Shown one piece after another: positions 38,682-48,136 of a DNA stretch of 64,000 nt. Numbering within the stretch: the first letter of the stretch is position 1; every line of letters begins with the position of its first letter. The stretch is from Mycolicibacter acidiphilus. Lineage in GTDB: Bacteria > Actinomycetota > Actinomycetes > Mycobacteriales > Mycobacteriaceae. Made by a program: the position numbers and the translations under genes. The notes under the pieces were generated by a model. That model ran no database searches. It worked only from the letters and a program-made list of their open reading frames with translations, and was not told where the DNA came from. The stretch is taken from contig NZ_JAHCLR010000034.1 in NCBI RefSeq assembly GCF_018455725.1, positions 1 to 64,000 on the forward strand, in the 5' to 3' direction.

Positions 38682-39017
38682 ATGGCTGATCGTGTTCTGC
38701 GAGGCAGTCGGCTGGGAGCCGTTAGCTACGAGACCGACCGCAACCACGACCTGGCGCCGCGTCGGGTGGCGCGGTACCGCACCGAGAGCGGCGAGGAATT
38801 CGAGGTTCCGTTCGCCGACGACGCGGAGATCCCCGGCACCTGGATGTGCAAGAACGGCCAGGAGGGCACCCTGCTCGACGGTGACCTGCCGGAGCCGAAG
38901 AAGGTGAAGCCGCCGCGCACCCACTGGGACATGCTGCTGGAGCGCCGCTCGGTCGAGGAACTCGACGAGCTGCTCAAGGAGCGCCTCGAGCTGATCAAGA
39001 CCCGCCGGCGCGGCTGA
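38682..39017 (+). CDS. rbpA: RNA polymerase-binding protein RbpA
   Basis: A 111-residue actinobacterial transcription factor that binds the RNA polymerase-sigma A complex and stabilises open promoters. The N-terminal tail ADRVLRGSRLGAVSYETDR, the core domain with ARYRTESGEEFEVPF, and the C-terminal sigma-interaction domain THWDMLLERRSVEELDELL are all conserved. ATG 38682 is the family start; an upstream codon at 38664 is not needed. A strong hairpin terminator follows 14 bases after the stop. Confidence 0.97.
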   Translation: MADRVLRGSRLGAVSYETDRNHDLAPRRVARYRTESGEEFEVPFADDAEIPGTWMCKNGQEGTLLDGDLPEPKKVKPPRTHWDMLLERRSVEELDELLKERLELIKTRRRG

Positions 39018-39031
39018 CCCCCGAACGATCG

Positions 39032-39068
39032 GGACGCGACCGCTGCCGGCGGTCGCGTCCTGTCGTTT
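39032..39068. terminator. Hairpin terminator between convergent rbpA and ppm1
   Basis: GGACGCGACCGC (39032-39043) pairs with GCGGTCGCGTCC (39049-39060) around a 5-base loop, and TGTCGTTTG follows on the plus strand. It lies between the convergent rbpA and ppm1 genes, so it can stop transcription from both sides. Confidence 0.85.
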
Positions 39069-39071
39069 GTG

Positions 39072-39824
39072 CTACTTGCCGGCGCTGCGCAGCCGGTTCA
39101 CCCGGCCGCCGATACCCCAGCGCGCGACCTTCACCAGCGCCTCGCGCATGTCGTTGCCGCTCATCTTGGACACGCCGAGCTCACGCTCGGTGAACGTGAT
39201 CGGCACCTCCACGATCGTGAACCCGTTGGTGATGGTGCGCCAGGTCAGATCGACCTGGAAGCCGTAGCCCTTCGAGTCGACCGCGTCCAGGCCGATCTTC
39301 TCCAGCACGGTGCGGCGGTACGCCCGGTAGCCGGCGGTGACGTCGCGGATGCCCACCCCGAGCATCAGGCGCGCATAGGTGTTCGCGGTCTTGGACAACA
39401 CCAGGCGTCGCCACGGCCAGTTGCGCACCGACCCGCCGTCGACGTAGCGCGAACCGATCGCCAGGTCAGCGCCGGCATCGATAGCCGCCAGCAGCCGGTC
39501 CAGCTGCTCCGGTGCATGGCTGCCATCGGCGTCCATCTCGACCAGCACCCCGTACTCCCGGTCCAGGCCCCACGCGAAGCCGGCCAGATACGCCGCACCG
39601 AGCCCGGCCTTGGTGGTGCGGTGCATGACGTGGATGTGTTCACCGTCGGCCGCCGCGAGCTCGTCAGCCAGCTGTCCGGTGCCGTCGGGGCTGCCGTCGT
39701 CGACGACGAGGATGTGCACGTCCGGGCAGGCCTGCCGCAGCCGACCCACGATGATCGGCAGGTTCTCCAGCTCGTTGTAGGTGGGTACGACCACCAGGGT
39801 GTGCCGGCTCGGACGATCACTCAT
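39072..39824 (-). CDS. ppm1: Polyprenol monophosphomannose synthase (Ppm1 D2-type)
   Basis: A 250-residue GT2 glycosyltransferase moving mannose from GDP-mannose to polyprenol phosphate, the donor for lipoarabinomannan and lipomannan growth and protein mannosylation. Motifs are [23 protein letters not shown] and the metal-binding VEMDADGSH. Here it is a separate gene overlapping the end of lnt by 4 bases (ATGA), as in M. smegmatis, whereas M. tuberculosis has the two joined in one protein. Confidence 0.95.
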   Translation of the reverse strand: MSDRPSRHTLVVVPTYNELENLPIIVGRLRQACPDVHILVVDDGSPDGTGQLADELAAADGEHIHVMHRTTKAGLGAAYLAGFAWGLDREYGVLVEMDADGSHAPEQLDRLLAAIDAGADLAIGSRYVDGGSVRNWPWRRLVLSKTANTYARLMLGVGIRDVTAGYRAYRRTVLEKIGLDAVDSKGYGFQVDLTWRTITNGFTIVEVPITFTERELGVSKMSGNDMREALVKVARWGIGGRVNRLRSAGK

Positions 39825-41500
39825 CGGTGCCGCTCCTCCACATCACTTTCCGCGCCGGCTCTGTTGCGGCGACGCACAAGCAGTCCATTGTGCAGCATCG
39901 CGGCCACAATCCCGGCAACAGCCGTCCCGACCAGCGTCCACTCCAGCACCGGCCCCCACCGCGTGGCCGGGGTCAACCCGGCCTTCAGACGGACGTGCCC
40001 GTCGAGGTAGGCCGGCTCGAAGAACCCGGTGCGGGCCAGATCCCGCCCGTCCGGCGCGACGATCGCGCTGATCCCGGTGGTGCCGGCGACGACGACGTAG
40101 CGGTCGTGCTCGACCGCCCGCACCTTCGCGAAAGCCAGTTGCTGCTGGCTCATCGTCTCGGTGAAGGTGGCGTTATTGGCCGGCACCGTCAGCAGCCGTG
40201 CCCCCGCCAGCACCGACTGGCGCGGCGCGCGGTCGAAGATGACCTCCCAGCAGGTGGCCACGCCCACCGGCACACCGGCCACGTGCACCACCCCGTCGCC
40301 GTGGCCCGGCACGAAGTAGCCGGCCCGGTCGGCGTAGGCCGACAGATGCCGGAAGAACCCGCGCCACGGCAGGTACTCGCCGAACGGCTGGATGATCCGC
40401 TTGTCGTGGCTGTCCCCCGGCCCGGTGACCGGATCCCAGACCAGCACCGAGTTCATCGCCACCGGGTTGTCCCGGGTCCAGTCGGCACCGGCGCGGACGG
40501 TGCCCACCAGGATCGGCGCCCCGATCGCCTGCGCGGCACGGGTGATCTGCTGCGCGGCATCGGCATTCGTCAGCGGGTCGATGTCCGAGGCGTTCTCCGG
40601 CCAGATGACGAACCGCGGCTGCGGGGCCCGCCCGGCCTGCACGTCCTCGGCCAGTCGCAGTGTTTCGCGGACGTGGTAGTCGAGCACCTCGCGGCGCTGG
40701 GCGTTGAAGTCCAACCCGAGTCGGGGCACGTTGCCCTGCACGGCGGCCACTGTGATGGCCGGATCGTCGCCGGCGCCCACCCCGGAGTGCCGCACCCCCG
40801 GCCACACCAGCACCGTCAGCAGCAGTGCCAGACAGATGCAGACGCCGGGCAGCAGCACCGCGGGCGGGCGGGCGGCGGCGGCCCGACGGCCGGTCCGGTA
40901 TTCGCGCCGCACCCAGCGCACGATCTCGGTCGTCAACACCGTTCCGGCACAACCGATCAGCACGATCACCAGCGACAGCAACGGCACCCCGCCAAGCCGG
41001 ACCAGCGGTAGGAACGGGCCGCGCGTCTGACCGAACCCGACCACACCCCAGGGGAATCCGCCGAACGGGAAGATCGATTTGGCCCACTCCTGGGCCGTCC
41101 ACAGCAGCGCGAACCAGATCGGCCAGCCCGGCAACCGGCGCACCAGCACCGCGGCCAGCCCGAACACCGCCGGGAACAGCGCGCACATCAAGGTCAGCGC
41201 CAGCCACGGCACCACCCCGACCAGCCCACTGATCCACGGCAGCAGCGGCAGATAGAAAGCCAGCCCGCACAGCAGCCCGTACCCGAACCCACCGGCGAGG
41301 GTGGTCTCGGCGCGGGTCAGCACCCAGGCCAGCAGCCCGAACGCGAGGACGGCCGCCCACCACCAGTTCAGCGGCGGGAAACTGGCGCACAGCAGCATGC
41401 CGGCGCCGATCGCGACAGCCAGTTCCGCCCAGCGTTGGGCCGCGGCCGCCGCGAGCCGCTCCCAACGCGGCGGCGCGACGGCCTCCACCCGCTCAGCCAT
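39821..41500 (-). CDS. lnt: Apolipoprotein N-acyltransferase
   Basis: A 559-residue membrane enzyme that N-acylates the lipid-modified cysteine of lipoproteins. Several N-terminal helices (about residues 25-240) precede a nitrilase-like domain. The catalytic Glu is in VIWPENASD, the Lys in [15 protein letters not shown] and the Cys in [10 protein letters not shown]. The start at 41500 (MAERVEAV) overlaps the end of the amidohydrolase gene by 8 bases. Its partner ppm1 follows directly; the two proteins interact in M. smegmatis. Confidence 0.93.
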   Translation of the reverse strand: MAERVEAVAPPRWERLAAAAAQRWAELAVAIGAGMLLCASFPPLNWWWAAVLAFGLLAWVLTRAETTLAGGFGYGLLCGLAFYLPLLPWISGLVGVVPWLALTLMCALFPAVFGLAAVLVRRLPGWPIWFALLWTAQEWAKSIFPFGGFPWGVVGFGQTRGPFLPLVRLGGVPLLSLVIVLIGCAGTVLTTEIVRWVRREYRTGRRAAAARPPAVLLPGVCICLALLLTVLVWPGVRHSGVGAGDDPAITVAAVQGNVPRLGLDFNAQRREVLDYHVRETLRLAEDVQAGRAPQPRFVIWPENASDIDPLTNADAAQQITRAAQAIGAPILVGTVRAGADWTRDNPVAMNSVLVWDPVTGPGDSHDKRIIQPFGEYLPWRGFFRHLSAYADRAGYFVPGHGDGVVHVAGVPVGVATCWEVIFDRAPRQSVLAGARLLTVPANNATFTETMSQQQLAFAKVRAVEHDRYVVVAGTTGISAIVAPDGRDLARTGFFEPAYLDGHVRLKAGLTPATRWGPVLEWTLVGTAVAGIVAAMLHNGLLVRRRNRAGAESDVEERHR

Positions 41501-43106
41501 ACAGAACCGCACCCCGGTGCACCGTGCGAACGCACCGCGGCAGCGCATCGCCCGGTTCCAGCACCGGCAGGGCCGGCACCCGCGAGCGCGGGTCCGTCGA
41601 CCACCGCTGCACCGCGTCCCGCGGGGCGCCGACGGCGAGCCGGCCGACCTCCCATACCGCGTAGGACGCCGGCGCCCCGGGAACCAGGGTGCCGCTGATC
41701 CCGTCATCGACCCCGGCGGCGCGCCACCCGGCGCGGGTCGAAGCGGCGAACGCCGCCCGCATCGAGATCGCACTGCCGGGGGTGCGGTGGCGGGCGGCGG
41801 CGCGCACCGTGAGCCACGGATCCAGCGAGGTCACCGGGGTGTCGGAGCCGAACGCGAGGGGCACGCCTTCGGACGCTAACAGCGCCAGCGGATTCAGCCC
41901 GGCGGCGCGCTCGACGCCGAGCCGCTCGGCGTACATACCGTCCGGGCCGCCCCACAGCGCGTCGAACGACGGCTGCATGCTGGCGATCACGCCGAAGGAG
42001 CCGAGCCGGGTGGCCTGCTCAGGGCTGACCATCTCCAGGTGCTCCAGCCGGTGCCCGCAGCGGGCGACCGCGGCGATCCCGAAGTGCTCCACCACCTGTT
42101 CCAGTGCGGCGACCACCGTCGACACCGCGGCATCGCCGATGACGTGGAAGCCGGCGGTCACCCCGGCCTCGGTGCAGGCCCACAGGTGCGCGCGGACGGC
42201 GTCGCCGTCGAGGTGGCACTCGCCGGTGCAGCCGGGTGCGTCGGCGTACGGTTCGTGCAGCCACGCGGTGTGCGATCCCAGCGCCCCGTCGACGAACAGG
42301 TCGCCGGCCAGGCCGCGGGCACCGGTCCGCGCCATCAGGTCGGTCGCTTCGGCCGCGGCGGTGACCGGCTGGCCCCAGTAGCCGACGACCTCCACACCGG
42401 GCCGCTGCCGGGCCAGTTCCCGCAGTTCCAGCCAGTCGTCGAGGCCACCGATGTCCGGGCCGGCGCACTCGTGCACGGCGACGATCCCGGCCGCGGCCGC
42501 CGCATCCAGCGCGGAGGTGCGCGCGGCGGCGCGCTGGCCGGCGGTGAGCAGGCCGCGGGCCACCGCCCGCACCCGGTGGTGGGGATCGCCCGCCAACGGC
42601 CGGGCGGGGTCGGTCTCCGCCGCGTCGGCCTGCCGCCGCAACGCGGTCGACGCCAACGCCGAGTGGACGTCGATGCGGGACAGGTAGACGGGTCGCTCCC
42701 CGACGACGGCGTCGAGTTCGGCGGTGGTCGGTGCCGGGCCGTCCGGCCAGCCGGATTCGTCCCAGCCGTGCCCCCAGACCGGACCGTCGGGGTGGGCGGC
42801 CACGTAGTCCGCGATCAGGGTCAGGCAGTGCCGCCGCGATGTCGCGGGCCGCAGATCCAGGCCGATGCGGGTCAGGCCGGTCTCGGTGACGTGGACATGG
42901 CTGTCGACGAAACCGGGGGCCACGAAGTGGCCGTCGAGGTCGAACACCTCGGCACCGGGAAAGCGTTCGCGGCCGACCGCGTCGCTGCCGAGCCAGGCGA
43001 TGACACCGTCGCGCACCGCCATGGCGGTGGCGTCGGGATGGCTGGGACTGTGGATCCGGCCGCCGAGCAGCAGCGTCACGGCGGATTCGTCGGCGGCGGC
43101 ACTCAC
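41493..43106 (-). CDS. Amidohydrolase family protein (YtcJ-like)
   Basis: A 537-residue metal-dependent hydrolase. The N terminus has the small composite domain ([20 protein letters not shown]), then the barrel with the metal ligands in [39 protein letters not shown] and, near the end, [14 protein letters not shown]. YtcJ-type proteins hydrolyse N-substituted or cyclic amides, but the natural substrate is unknown. It sits between fxsA and lnt on the same strand and may be co-transcribed with lnt and ppm1. Confidence 0.9.
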   Translation of the reverse strand: MSAAADESAVTLLLGGRIHSPSHPDATAMAVRDGVIAWLGSDAVGRERFPGAEVFDLDGHFVAPGFVDSHVHVTETGLTRIGLDLRPATSRRHCLTLIADYVAAHPDGPVWGHGWDESGWPDGPAPTTAELDAVVGERPVYLSRIDVHSALASTALRRQADAAETDPARPLAGDPHHRVRAVARGLLTAGQRAAARTSALDAAAAAGIVAVHECAGPDIGGLDDWLELRELARQRPGVEVVGYWGQPVTAAAEATDLMARTGARGLAGDLFVDGALGSHTAWLHEPYADAPGCTGECHLDGDAVRAHLWACTEAGVTAGFHVIGDAAVSTVVAALEQVVEHFGIAAVARCGHRLEHLEMVSPEQATRLGSFGVIASMQPSFDALWGGPDGMYAERLGVERAAGLNPLALLASEGVPLAFGSDTPVTSLDPWLTVRAAARHRTPGSAISMRAAFAASTRAGWRAAGVDDGISGTLVPGAPASYAVWEVGRLAVGAPRDAVQRWSTDPRSRVPALPVLEPGDALPRCVRTVHRGAVLYG

Positions 43107-43115
43107 CCGCTAAAA

Positions 43116-43631
43116 CTACGGGGTCGCGGGGCCGCGGAGGGCTCCGGCCGACAGCGCGGCCGACGGCGTGTCGGTGACGTCGACGAACTCGGCGTCGATG
43201 AAATCTCCGGGCTGCGCCGGCCGGCGGGCTTCGTACCACTGCCGGCCGACGGTCACCGCGGCCACCAGCGGTGTGTGCCGACCCAGGCCCGCAACGGCCA
43301 GGGCCACCAGGGCGGGACGGGCGGCGGACCGCGTGGCGGGCGTCAGCAGCAGCAGACCCGCGACGGTGCTGACCAGGCCGGGAACCACCACCAGACCGGT
43401 GCCCAGCAGCACCAGCGCCCCGTCGGCGAGGGCACCCTGCCGGGGGCCGCCGCGGCGCAACCGGCCCACCTGGCGGCGGGCCTGCGAGCCGGCCAGCGCC
43501 AGACCCACGGCGAACGTGCCGAGCAACGCCAGCACCGTCCAGCCGAATCCGATCAGCCACACCAGTGCCGCCGTCGCCGCCACCTCGATCAGCAGGTACG
43601 CCAGGAACACCCGCAGTGCCGCGCTCACCAT
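43116..43631 (-). CDS. fxsA: FxsA-family membrane protein
   Basis: A 171-residue protein with the FxsA pattern: an N-terminal membrane segment (FLAYLLIEVAATAALVWLIG), a second helix pair, and the conserved stretch GALADGALVLLGTGLVVVPGLVSTVAGLLLLTPATRS. E. coli FxsA relieves phage T7 exclusion by F plasmid. Start 43631 (MVSAALRV) fits the family; the frame to 43712 would overlap the divergent dienelactone hydrolase gene. The C-terminal region is soluble (GDFIDAEFVDVTD). Confidence 0.86.
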   Translation of the reverse strand: MVSAALRVFLAYLLIEVAATAALVWLIGFGWTVLALLGTFAVGLALAGSQARRQVGRLRRGGPRQGALADGALVLLGTGLVVVPGLVSTVAGLLLLTPATRSAARPALVALAVAGLGRHTPLVAAVTVGRQWYEARRPAQPGDFIDAEFVDVTDTPSAALSAGALRGPATP

Positions 43632-43696
43632 GTCCGCCCAACGTTTCGGGCGTCGTTCCGGTTCCCCCGGCCGCCGCCGGGTAATACGTTGGTGCG

Positions 43697-44398
43697 ATGG
43701 GAACCATCGCAATGAGAACGCCCTCCGGGGACATCGACGCGCTGCTGGACATCCCCGACGGTTCCGGCCCCTGGCCCGGGGTGGTGGTGATCCACGACGC
43801 GATCGGCTACGCCGCGGACAAAGAGGCCGTCAACGAGAACATCGCCGAGGCCGGCTATTTGGCGCTCACCCCGAATCTGTACGCCCGGGGCGGCCGGGCG
43901 CGGTGCATCACCCGGGTGTTCCGCGAACTGCTCACCCAGCGTGGCCGCGCCCTCGACGACATCCTGGCGGCCCGCGATCATCTGCGCGCCATGCCGGAGT
44001 GCGCGGGCCCGGTCGGCATCGCCGGTTTCTGCATGGGCGGACAGTTCGCGCTAATCCTGTCATCGCAGGGTTTCGCCGCGTCTGCGCCGTTCTACGGGAC
44101 TCCCCTGCCACGCCACCTCGACGAGGTTCTCGACGGCGCCTGCCCGATCGTGGCCAGCTTCGGAGCCCGCGACCCGCTGGGCACCGGCGCGGCGAACCGG
44201 CTGCGCCGGGTCGTCGAGCACAAGCACATCCCGCACGACATCAAGGCCTACCCGCACGCCGGCCACAGCTTCGCCAACAAACTGCCCGGTCAGCCGCTGC
44301 TGCGGGTCACCGGATTCGGCTACAACGACGCCGCAACCGTCGACGCCTGGGCGCGGGTGTTCGCCTTCTTCGGCGAACACTTGAAAGACACTCCATAG
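43697..44398 (+). CDS. Dienelactone hydrolase family protein
   Basis: A 233-residue alpha/beta-hydrolase of the dienelactone hydrolase type. The nucleophile Cys is in IAGFCMGGQFAL, an Asp lies in FGARDPLG and the His in YPHAGHSFAN, the Cys-Asp-His triad of the family. It corresponds in position to Rv2054. It is divergent from fxsA and ends the conserved mycobacterial block, as the next genes are accessory. Confidence 0.9.
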   Translation: MGTIAMRTPSGDIDALLDIPDGSGPWPGVVVIHDAIGYAADKEAVNENIAEAGYLALTPNLYARGGRARCITRVFRELLTQRGRALDDILAARDHLRAMPECAGPVGIAGFCMGGQFALILSSQGFAASAPFYGTPLPRHLDEVLDGACPIVASFGARDPLGTGAANRLRRVVEHKHIPHDIKAYPHAGHSFANKLPGQPLLRVTGFGYNDAATVDAWARVFAFFGEHLKDTP

Positions 44399-44443
44399 AT
44401 CGCAGTCGCCCGGCGCGGGGCCGACACCTGGAAGGGCAGCACG

Positions 44444-44524
44444 ATGACGACCTGCGGATTCGACCCCCACCAGCCCTGCCTCGACGTGGCGGAGGCGGCT
44501 GGAGCTGAGCCTGGTCCAGCATGA
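44444..44524 (+). CDS. Possible 26-residue peptide upstream of the EspC-like gene
   Basis: ATG 44444 opens a 26-codon frame beginning MTTCGFDPHQPC and ending GPA, with a good GGAAGGG ribosome-binding site about 7 bases upstream. It lies 45 bases before the EspC-like start. It could be a leader peptide, a remnant of a lost gene, or chance. Short length and lack of any known relative keep confidence low. Confidence 0.2.
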   Translation: MTTCGFDPHQPCLDVAEAAGAEPGPA

Positions 44525-44569
44525 GGTGAGGCGCAGTTGCAGTCCTCGACCTCCGTTACGATTTCGCGC

Positions 44570-44965
44570 ATGGGCGACACCCTGAAGGTCACCGTGGCTG
44601 GCCTTCGTGCGTTGTCGCAGTCCTGCACCGATCAGGCAGGACAACTCGTAGCGTCCCTGGCAGCGCCTGTTGCAGCGGGACCGTGGCAGACCAGCGGGAC
44701 AACGGCGAACACCCTCAGCGCACGTGGCGGCAAGGTGACGGCGACGATGAACGGACGGCTGATCGCCAACGCCACCAAGTTCTCCCAGGCGGCGAACGGC
44801 TACGAGGCCGCGGATAACCACAGCGCAGAGAAGCTGTCACGACCCGAGTTCCCAAGGGCCGGCGCTGACGGTGGCGCTGGCGGTGCCACACCTGCACCGT
44901 CTGTCCCGGTCACCGCTGGTGCCGGTGCTGATGGTGGCGCAGGCGCGATCCCGGTGTTCAGGTAA
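44570..44965 (+). CDS. EspC-like (DUF2580-type) type VII secretion substrate
   Basis: A 131-residue protein of the ESX secretion-associated EspC type: N-terminal helical hairpin (LKVTVAGLRALSQSCTDQAG, then VTATMNGRLIANATKFSQA), a central W-Q-T-S-G turn near residue 39, and the export motif Y-x-x-x-D at Tyr78-Asp82 (GYEAADNHS). The C-terminal tail is Gly/Ala-rich and low in complexity. The ATG at 44570 was preferred to one at 44537. It precedes a large WXG-like protein by 3 bases. The two probably form a heterodimer exported together, as recalled for Rv2798c/Rv2797c-like pairs. Confidence 0.78.
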   Translation: MGDTLKVTVAGLRALSQSCTDQAGQLVASLAAPVAAGPWQTSGTTANTLSARGGKVTATMNGRLIANATKFSQAANGYEAADNHSAEKLSRPEFPRAGADGGAGGATPAPSVPVTAGAGADGGAGAIPVFR

Positions 44966-44968
44966 CTG

Positions 44969-46518
44969 ATGATGCTGCCGGGTCTGTCTGAGGTGGAGAA
45001 CGCAAGCTGGGAGTACCTGACCACCTGCGCCGCGAACTGGCGGAGCCTCGCGGACAAGTGGGAGCAGGCGTTCACCGAGGTTCGCAATCAGTCGATGCAC
45101 CCGGGGGCACCGAGTGGACTGGTGACGCCGCCGACGCGGCACAAGCCCTCACCGATGGCGACATGATTCTGGTACGCAACCCAGCCGAACAGGTGCGCGA
45201 CGCCGCTGGGATCGCCGAACGCGGCCGGGAACAGCAAGAAGCGTGCAGGCGAACATTGGTCAGCACGGTGGAGGATGTCCGCAACGCCGGGTTCAGCGTC
45301 GCCGAGGACTACCACGTCACCCCCACCACCCCGGATTACTCGTCCAGCGAGGCCCTCATGGCGCAGATGAACACCGCCGCTGAGCACGAGGAGTTCATCA
45401 AATACCAGGTCGCACGGCTGGTCTCCGGCGAACATGACCTGTCCCGCCAGCTCGACACCGCAACACAAGGACTGGACAACTTCGCGTTCCCCGCCGAAGA
45501 AGGCGACGGCGGGGCTGGTGCGGCCGGGATGCCGAACACGGCGGTGCTGGTCGATGACGTGAAGCCAGCGATGCCCGCACCTGAAATCGTGGGTGTGACT
45601 CCAGGCGGCACGCCAGCACCCGAACAGAAGCCGACGCTGACCGACCTCGATGTCACCCATCCTGGGTGGGATCACACGGTCACGGGCGACGGGCACAGCT
45701 CCCCGCCGCTCACGGACGGCAAGCCGAACAACTATCCGCTGCCACCGGGACCGGACGGTCCGCGACGCGGACTGCCGACCGGATCAGGCGTGGGACCGGA
45801 CGGCAAACCGTTAGTCACATTTGGAACTCCGGGCTACGCCCAAGAAGACCTGCCAGGAAAACACCAGAAGTACACGACGCCCACCACTGAGGTGCTTGAT
45901 TACAGCGATCCTGCGAACCCACGTCACATCGGGACGCTTCCGATGTCTCAGGCGAGTGTGTATTACAACGAGAAGGAGCGCCAGATGGTCATCGTCGGCA
46001 ACGACGGTGCCCAAGAAGGTGCGCCCCGAAAAATGTGGACGGTTCCCGTTGACGCCAACAACCCCGGTAACTGGATCGACCGCGTTCCCTCCCAGGGCAC
46101 GCTGATCCCACAGGGCGGCGACCGTGAAAATCAGTACTACCCGCTCAAGGGCGGCGGGGTGATGCTCGTCGACGCAACCAACGGCGGCGGTGTGCGTGCG
46201 TTCACCGCAGCGGACTCGAACGGTTTAACCCTCCCAGGCGTTCGCAACGAAGCCCCAATCGCCAACAACATCGCACCCCCCACGTCGCCCCCGCTACCTG
46301 CCGGTGTGCCACCTGGATCAACCTGGAACTACTCACCCGCCTACGGGGCTACGGTGGTCAATGACGTAGTCAACGGCTCCACCGAAACCGTCACCGTTCG
46401 GGTGAGTTCCTATGTCAAGGTCGATCCGCCCCCAGGTGTTGAGCTACCCGCAGGTTTTGAGAACTATTTTCCGCAGACGTTCCTATACAACGTGCAGATC
46501 AACCACCCGACGCCCTAG
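44969..46518 (+). pseudogene. Large WXG-like ESX substrate, interrupted by a one-base frameshift
   Basis: The first frame gives MMLPGLSEVENASWEYLTTC and a helix with NWRSLADKWEQAF, then leaves frame at 45103-45107. The other frame resumes GGTEWTGDAADAAQAL and runs on to 46518. One extra G in the run of five would join them into a 516-residue protein. Domains: N-terminal helical bundle with a W-x-G-like turn (about 1-140), a Pro/Gly linker (about 160-255) and a C-terminal beta-rich domain (LDYSDPANPRHIGTLP, MVIVGNDG) of unknown function. It lies 3 bases after the EspC-like gene. Slippage, a true mutation or a sequence error are all possible. Confidence 0.75.
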
Positions 46519-46530
46519 AAAGGACGGATT

Positions 46531-47076
46531 GTGAGACGCCTTGGACCCTGCGTGAATTCAGTCGCAGTCGTGGTAACAACCTCGGTGCTCGCGATCACGA
46601 GCGCTTGCGCCGCCGAGGCTGCGCCTCCCGAATTTCCCAACGTCGATAGCTACGCGCCGGTCGATCCGAACACGCTGATGCACATGGACAAAAGCTGGAA
46701 TTCGATCGTTTTCTACCCTGCGAGCAAGCATTATTCGTGTTCCTATCTGATCAGTGGAGTAGGTGTCACCGAGCAGAATCGATTCCTCTCCTGCGAAGGA
46801 GATATCCCAGGGGCTTCCGATGCTCCCACAGAAGGCGCGAGCGGTGCGGGATGTTCGCTGGTGAAGGCACTCTCCGGCTCCATAATTCGTGAGGCGATGC
46901 AGCAGTGTATGCCCTATCAGGGCAGCAATATTGATATACCAGGTCACGAACTGCGTCCTGGGCAGAAGGTCACCTACGGTCCTGTGACCTGCGTGCAAGA
47001 CCAGGGTGACCGAACCGCGTGCATCAACGGTGACCACGGCTTCGTCATCTCGCCGGAGAAGACATGGGCGTTCTGA
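46531..47076 (+). CDS. Exported Cys-containing protein, member 1 of a paralogous pair
   Basis: A 181-residue secreted protein, unrecognised. The signal peptide spans about residues 1-31 (ending AAEAA), and the mature start is PPEFPNVDSYAPVDP. Four cysteines or more (SCSYL, LSCEGD, AGCSLV, VTCVQD, TACING) suggest disulphides. The ending DRTACINGDHGFVISPEKTWAF is closely echoed by the next gene. It starts 12 bases after the large ESX-like gene, behind AGAAAGGA, so it is likely in the same operon. Confidence 0.72.
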   Translation: MRRLGPCVNSVAVVVTTSVLAITSACAAEAAPPEFPNVDSYAPVDPNTLMHMDKSWNSIVFYPASKHYSCSYLISGVGVTEQNRFLSCEGDIPGASDAPTEGASGAGCSLVKALSGSIIREAMQQCMPYQGSNIDIPGHELRPGQKVTYGPVTCVQDQGDRTACINGDHGFVISPEKTWAF

Positions 47077-47083
47077 TCTGCCG

Positions 47084-47629
47084 ATGAGATTGAACGGGCG
47101 CGCCTCGCTATGCAGGGCATGGTTCACGGCATTCACAGCCTTCGCTGTGTCTGCCTGGGGTGCACCTTCAGGGGCGGCGCAGCCGCCACGGTTCCCGGAC
47201 GTGGGGGCATACCAAGCGGCCGACCCGACTGCGTATACATCTCATTTCGGGCGCGGCGGTGGAGGGGTTTTCTTCGCCACTCCAGATGGCTTGCAGTGCG
47301 GTTGGGCATCACTGGCTGATGGCCCTGACGCACATGTCAGCCCTGGCTGCACCGGGCATCTGCCCGGCATTCGTCCCAACGGTGCACCCACCACAGATGA
47401 TGGGTGCATGGGCGTCGGTGCTCCCAGTTCTGAACCCTCGGACCTCGGCCCCTATGGCTTCAAGAAGGAGACGTGCCCAGTCATCACCTCCCCTGTGCTG
47501 AACGTCGGCCAGAAAATTACAGTCGGGAACACCACGTGCCTCGTCGGCGCGGACCATCTCACCGCATGCATCGACCCGATCCTCAACCGAGGGTTCGTCC
47601 TGCAACCCTCTGGGTCATGGACTTTCTAG
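47084..47629 (+). CDS. Exported Cys-containing protein, member 2 of a paralogous pair
   Basis: A 181-residue secreted protein, equal in length to the preceding one. The signal peptide ends about residue 32 (PSGAA), then PPRFPDVGAYQAADP aligns with PPEFPNVDSYAPVDP of its neighbour. The ending LTACIDPILNRGFVLQPSGSWTF matches DRTACINGDHGFVISPEKTWAF. The two are diverged tandem duplicates. The ATG at 47084 is 7 bases after the stop of member 1. Function unknown; exported mycobacterial families of this shape are common near ESX substrates. Confidence 0.72.
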   Translation: MRLNGRASLCRAWFTAFTAFAVSAWGAPSGAAQPPRFPDVGAYQAADPTAYTSHFGRGGGGVFFATPDGLQCGWASLADGPDAHVSPGCTGHLPGIRPNGAPTTDDGCMGVGAPSSEPSDLGPYGFKKETCPVITSPVLNVGQKITVGNTTCLVGADHLTACIDPILNRGFVLQPSGSWTF

Positions 47630-47669
47630 GAGAGCGCCACCACTGGAATCGCGGGCGTCGCGATGGTGC

Positions 47670-47984
47670 GTGCGTAACCTCGAACCCGTGGGTTTGCACA
47701 GTGGCCGCTACTTAGTAGCGTTTGGCGCCGCTGCCGCTATTGCCCTAGCGGCGAGTGCGGGAGCTGAACCTGGATGCGCCTCCTGCGAGCAGGGTAAGCA
47801 GGCCATCGATGATCAGGTTCTTCACCGCCACGTACACCTGACACCCAGCGACGACCTGAACCAGTACTGCCAATCACTGCTGCGTAACGTGCTCAAGAGC
47901 GGGATCGTAGCCAAGGTGGACTCCGCATCGGACTTCGTCGCAGGGTGCGAAGAAGAGGGGCACGCTCTTCTGGCCTCGCAATGA
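47670..47984 (+). CDS. Small exported protein with DUF732-like helical/Cys layout
   Basis: A 104-residue protein beginning at a GTG. The hydrophobic segment YLVAFGAAAAIALAASAGAE (about 14-33) is a probable signal peptide. The mature part has cysteines in GCASCEQ, NQYCQSLL and VAGCEEE and is mainly helical, resembling DUF732-type secreted proteins. It is the last gene of the plus-strand accessory run, 40 bases after member 2. The start is uncertain because GTG 47670 has no clear ribosome-binding site. Confidence 0.6.
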   Translation: MRNLEPVGLHSGRYLVAFGAAAAIALAASAGAEPGCASCEQGKQAIDDQVLHRHVHLTPSDDLNQYCQSLLRNVLKSGIVAKVDSASDFVAGCEEEGHALLASQ

Positions 47985-48136
47985 GTTCGGGGTCGTCGGC
48001 CCCCGAGACAGCAGGGCTTCACTTCATCTCACATTGGTCTTCGCAGGCCTGCCCAAGCGCAGGCGCTCGCACTCTTCGGCGAGCACCTGCGCCCAGGCGA
48101 CGGATCGAACCCCGGATCAGACTCCGGAAGCTAAGG

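Noticed and set aside
48095-48130. tRNA-like T-arm (GTTCGATCC on the minus strand) between the exported gene and ric
   Set aside because: The arms do not pair (only two or three of five base pairs), and no anticodon or acceptor stem can be built around it.
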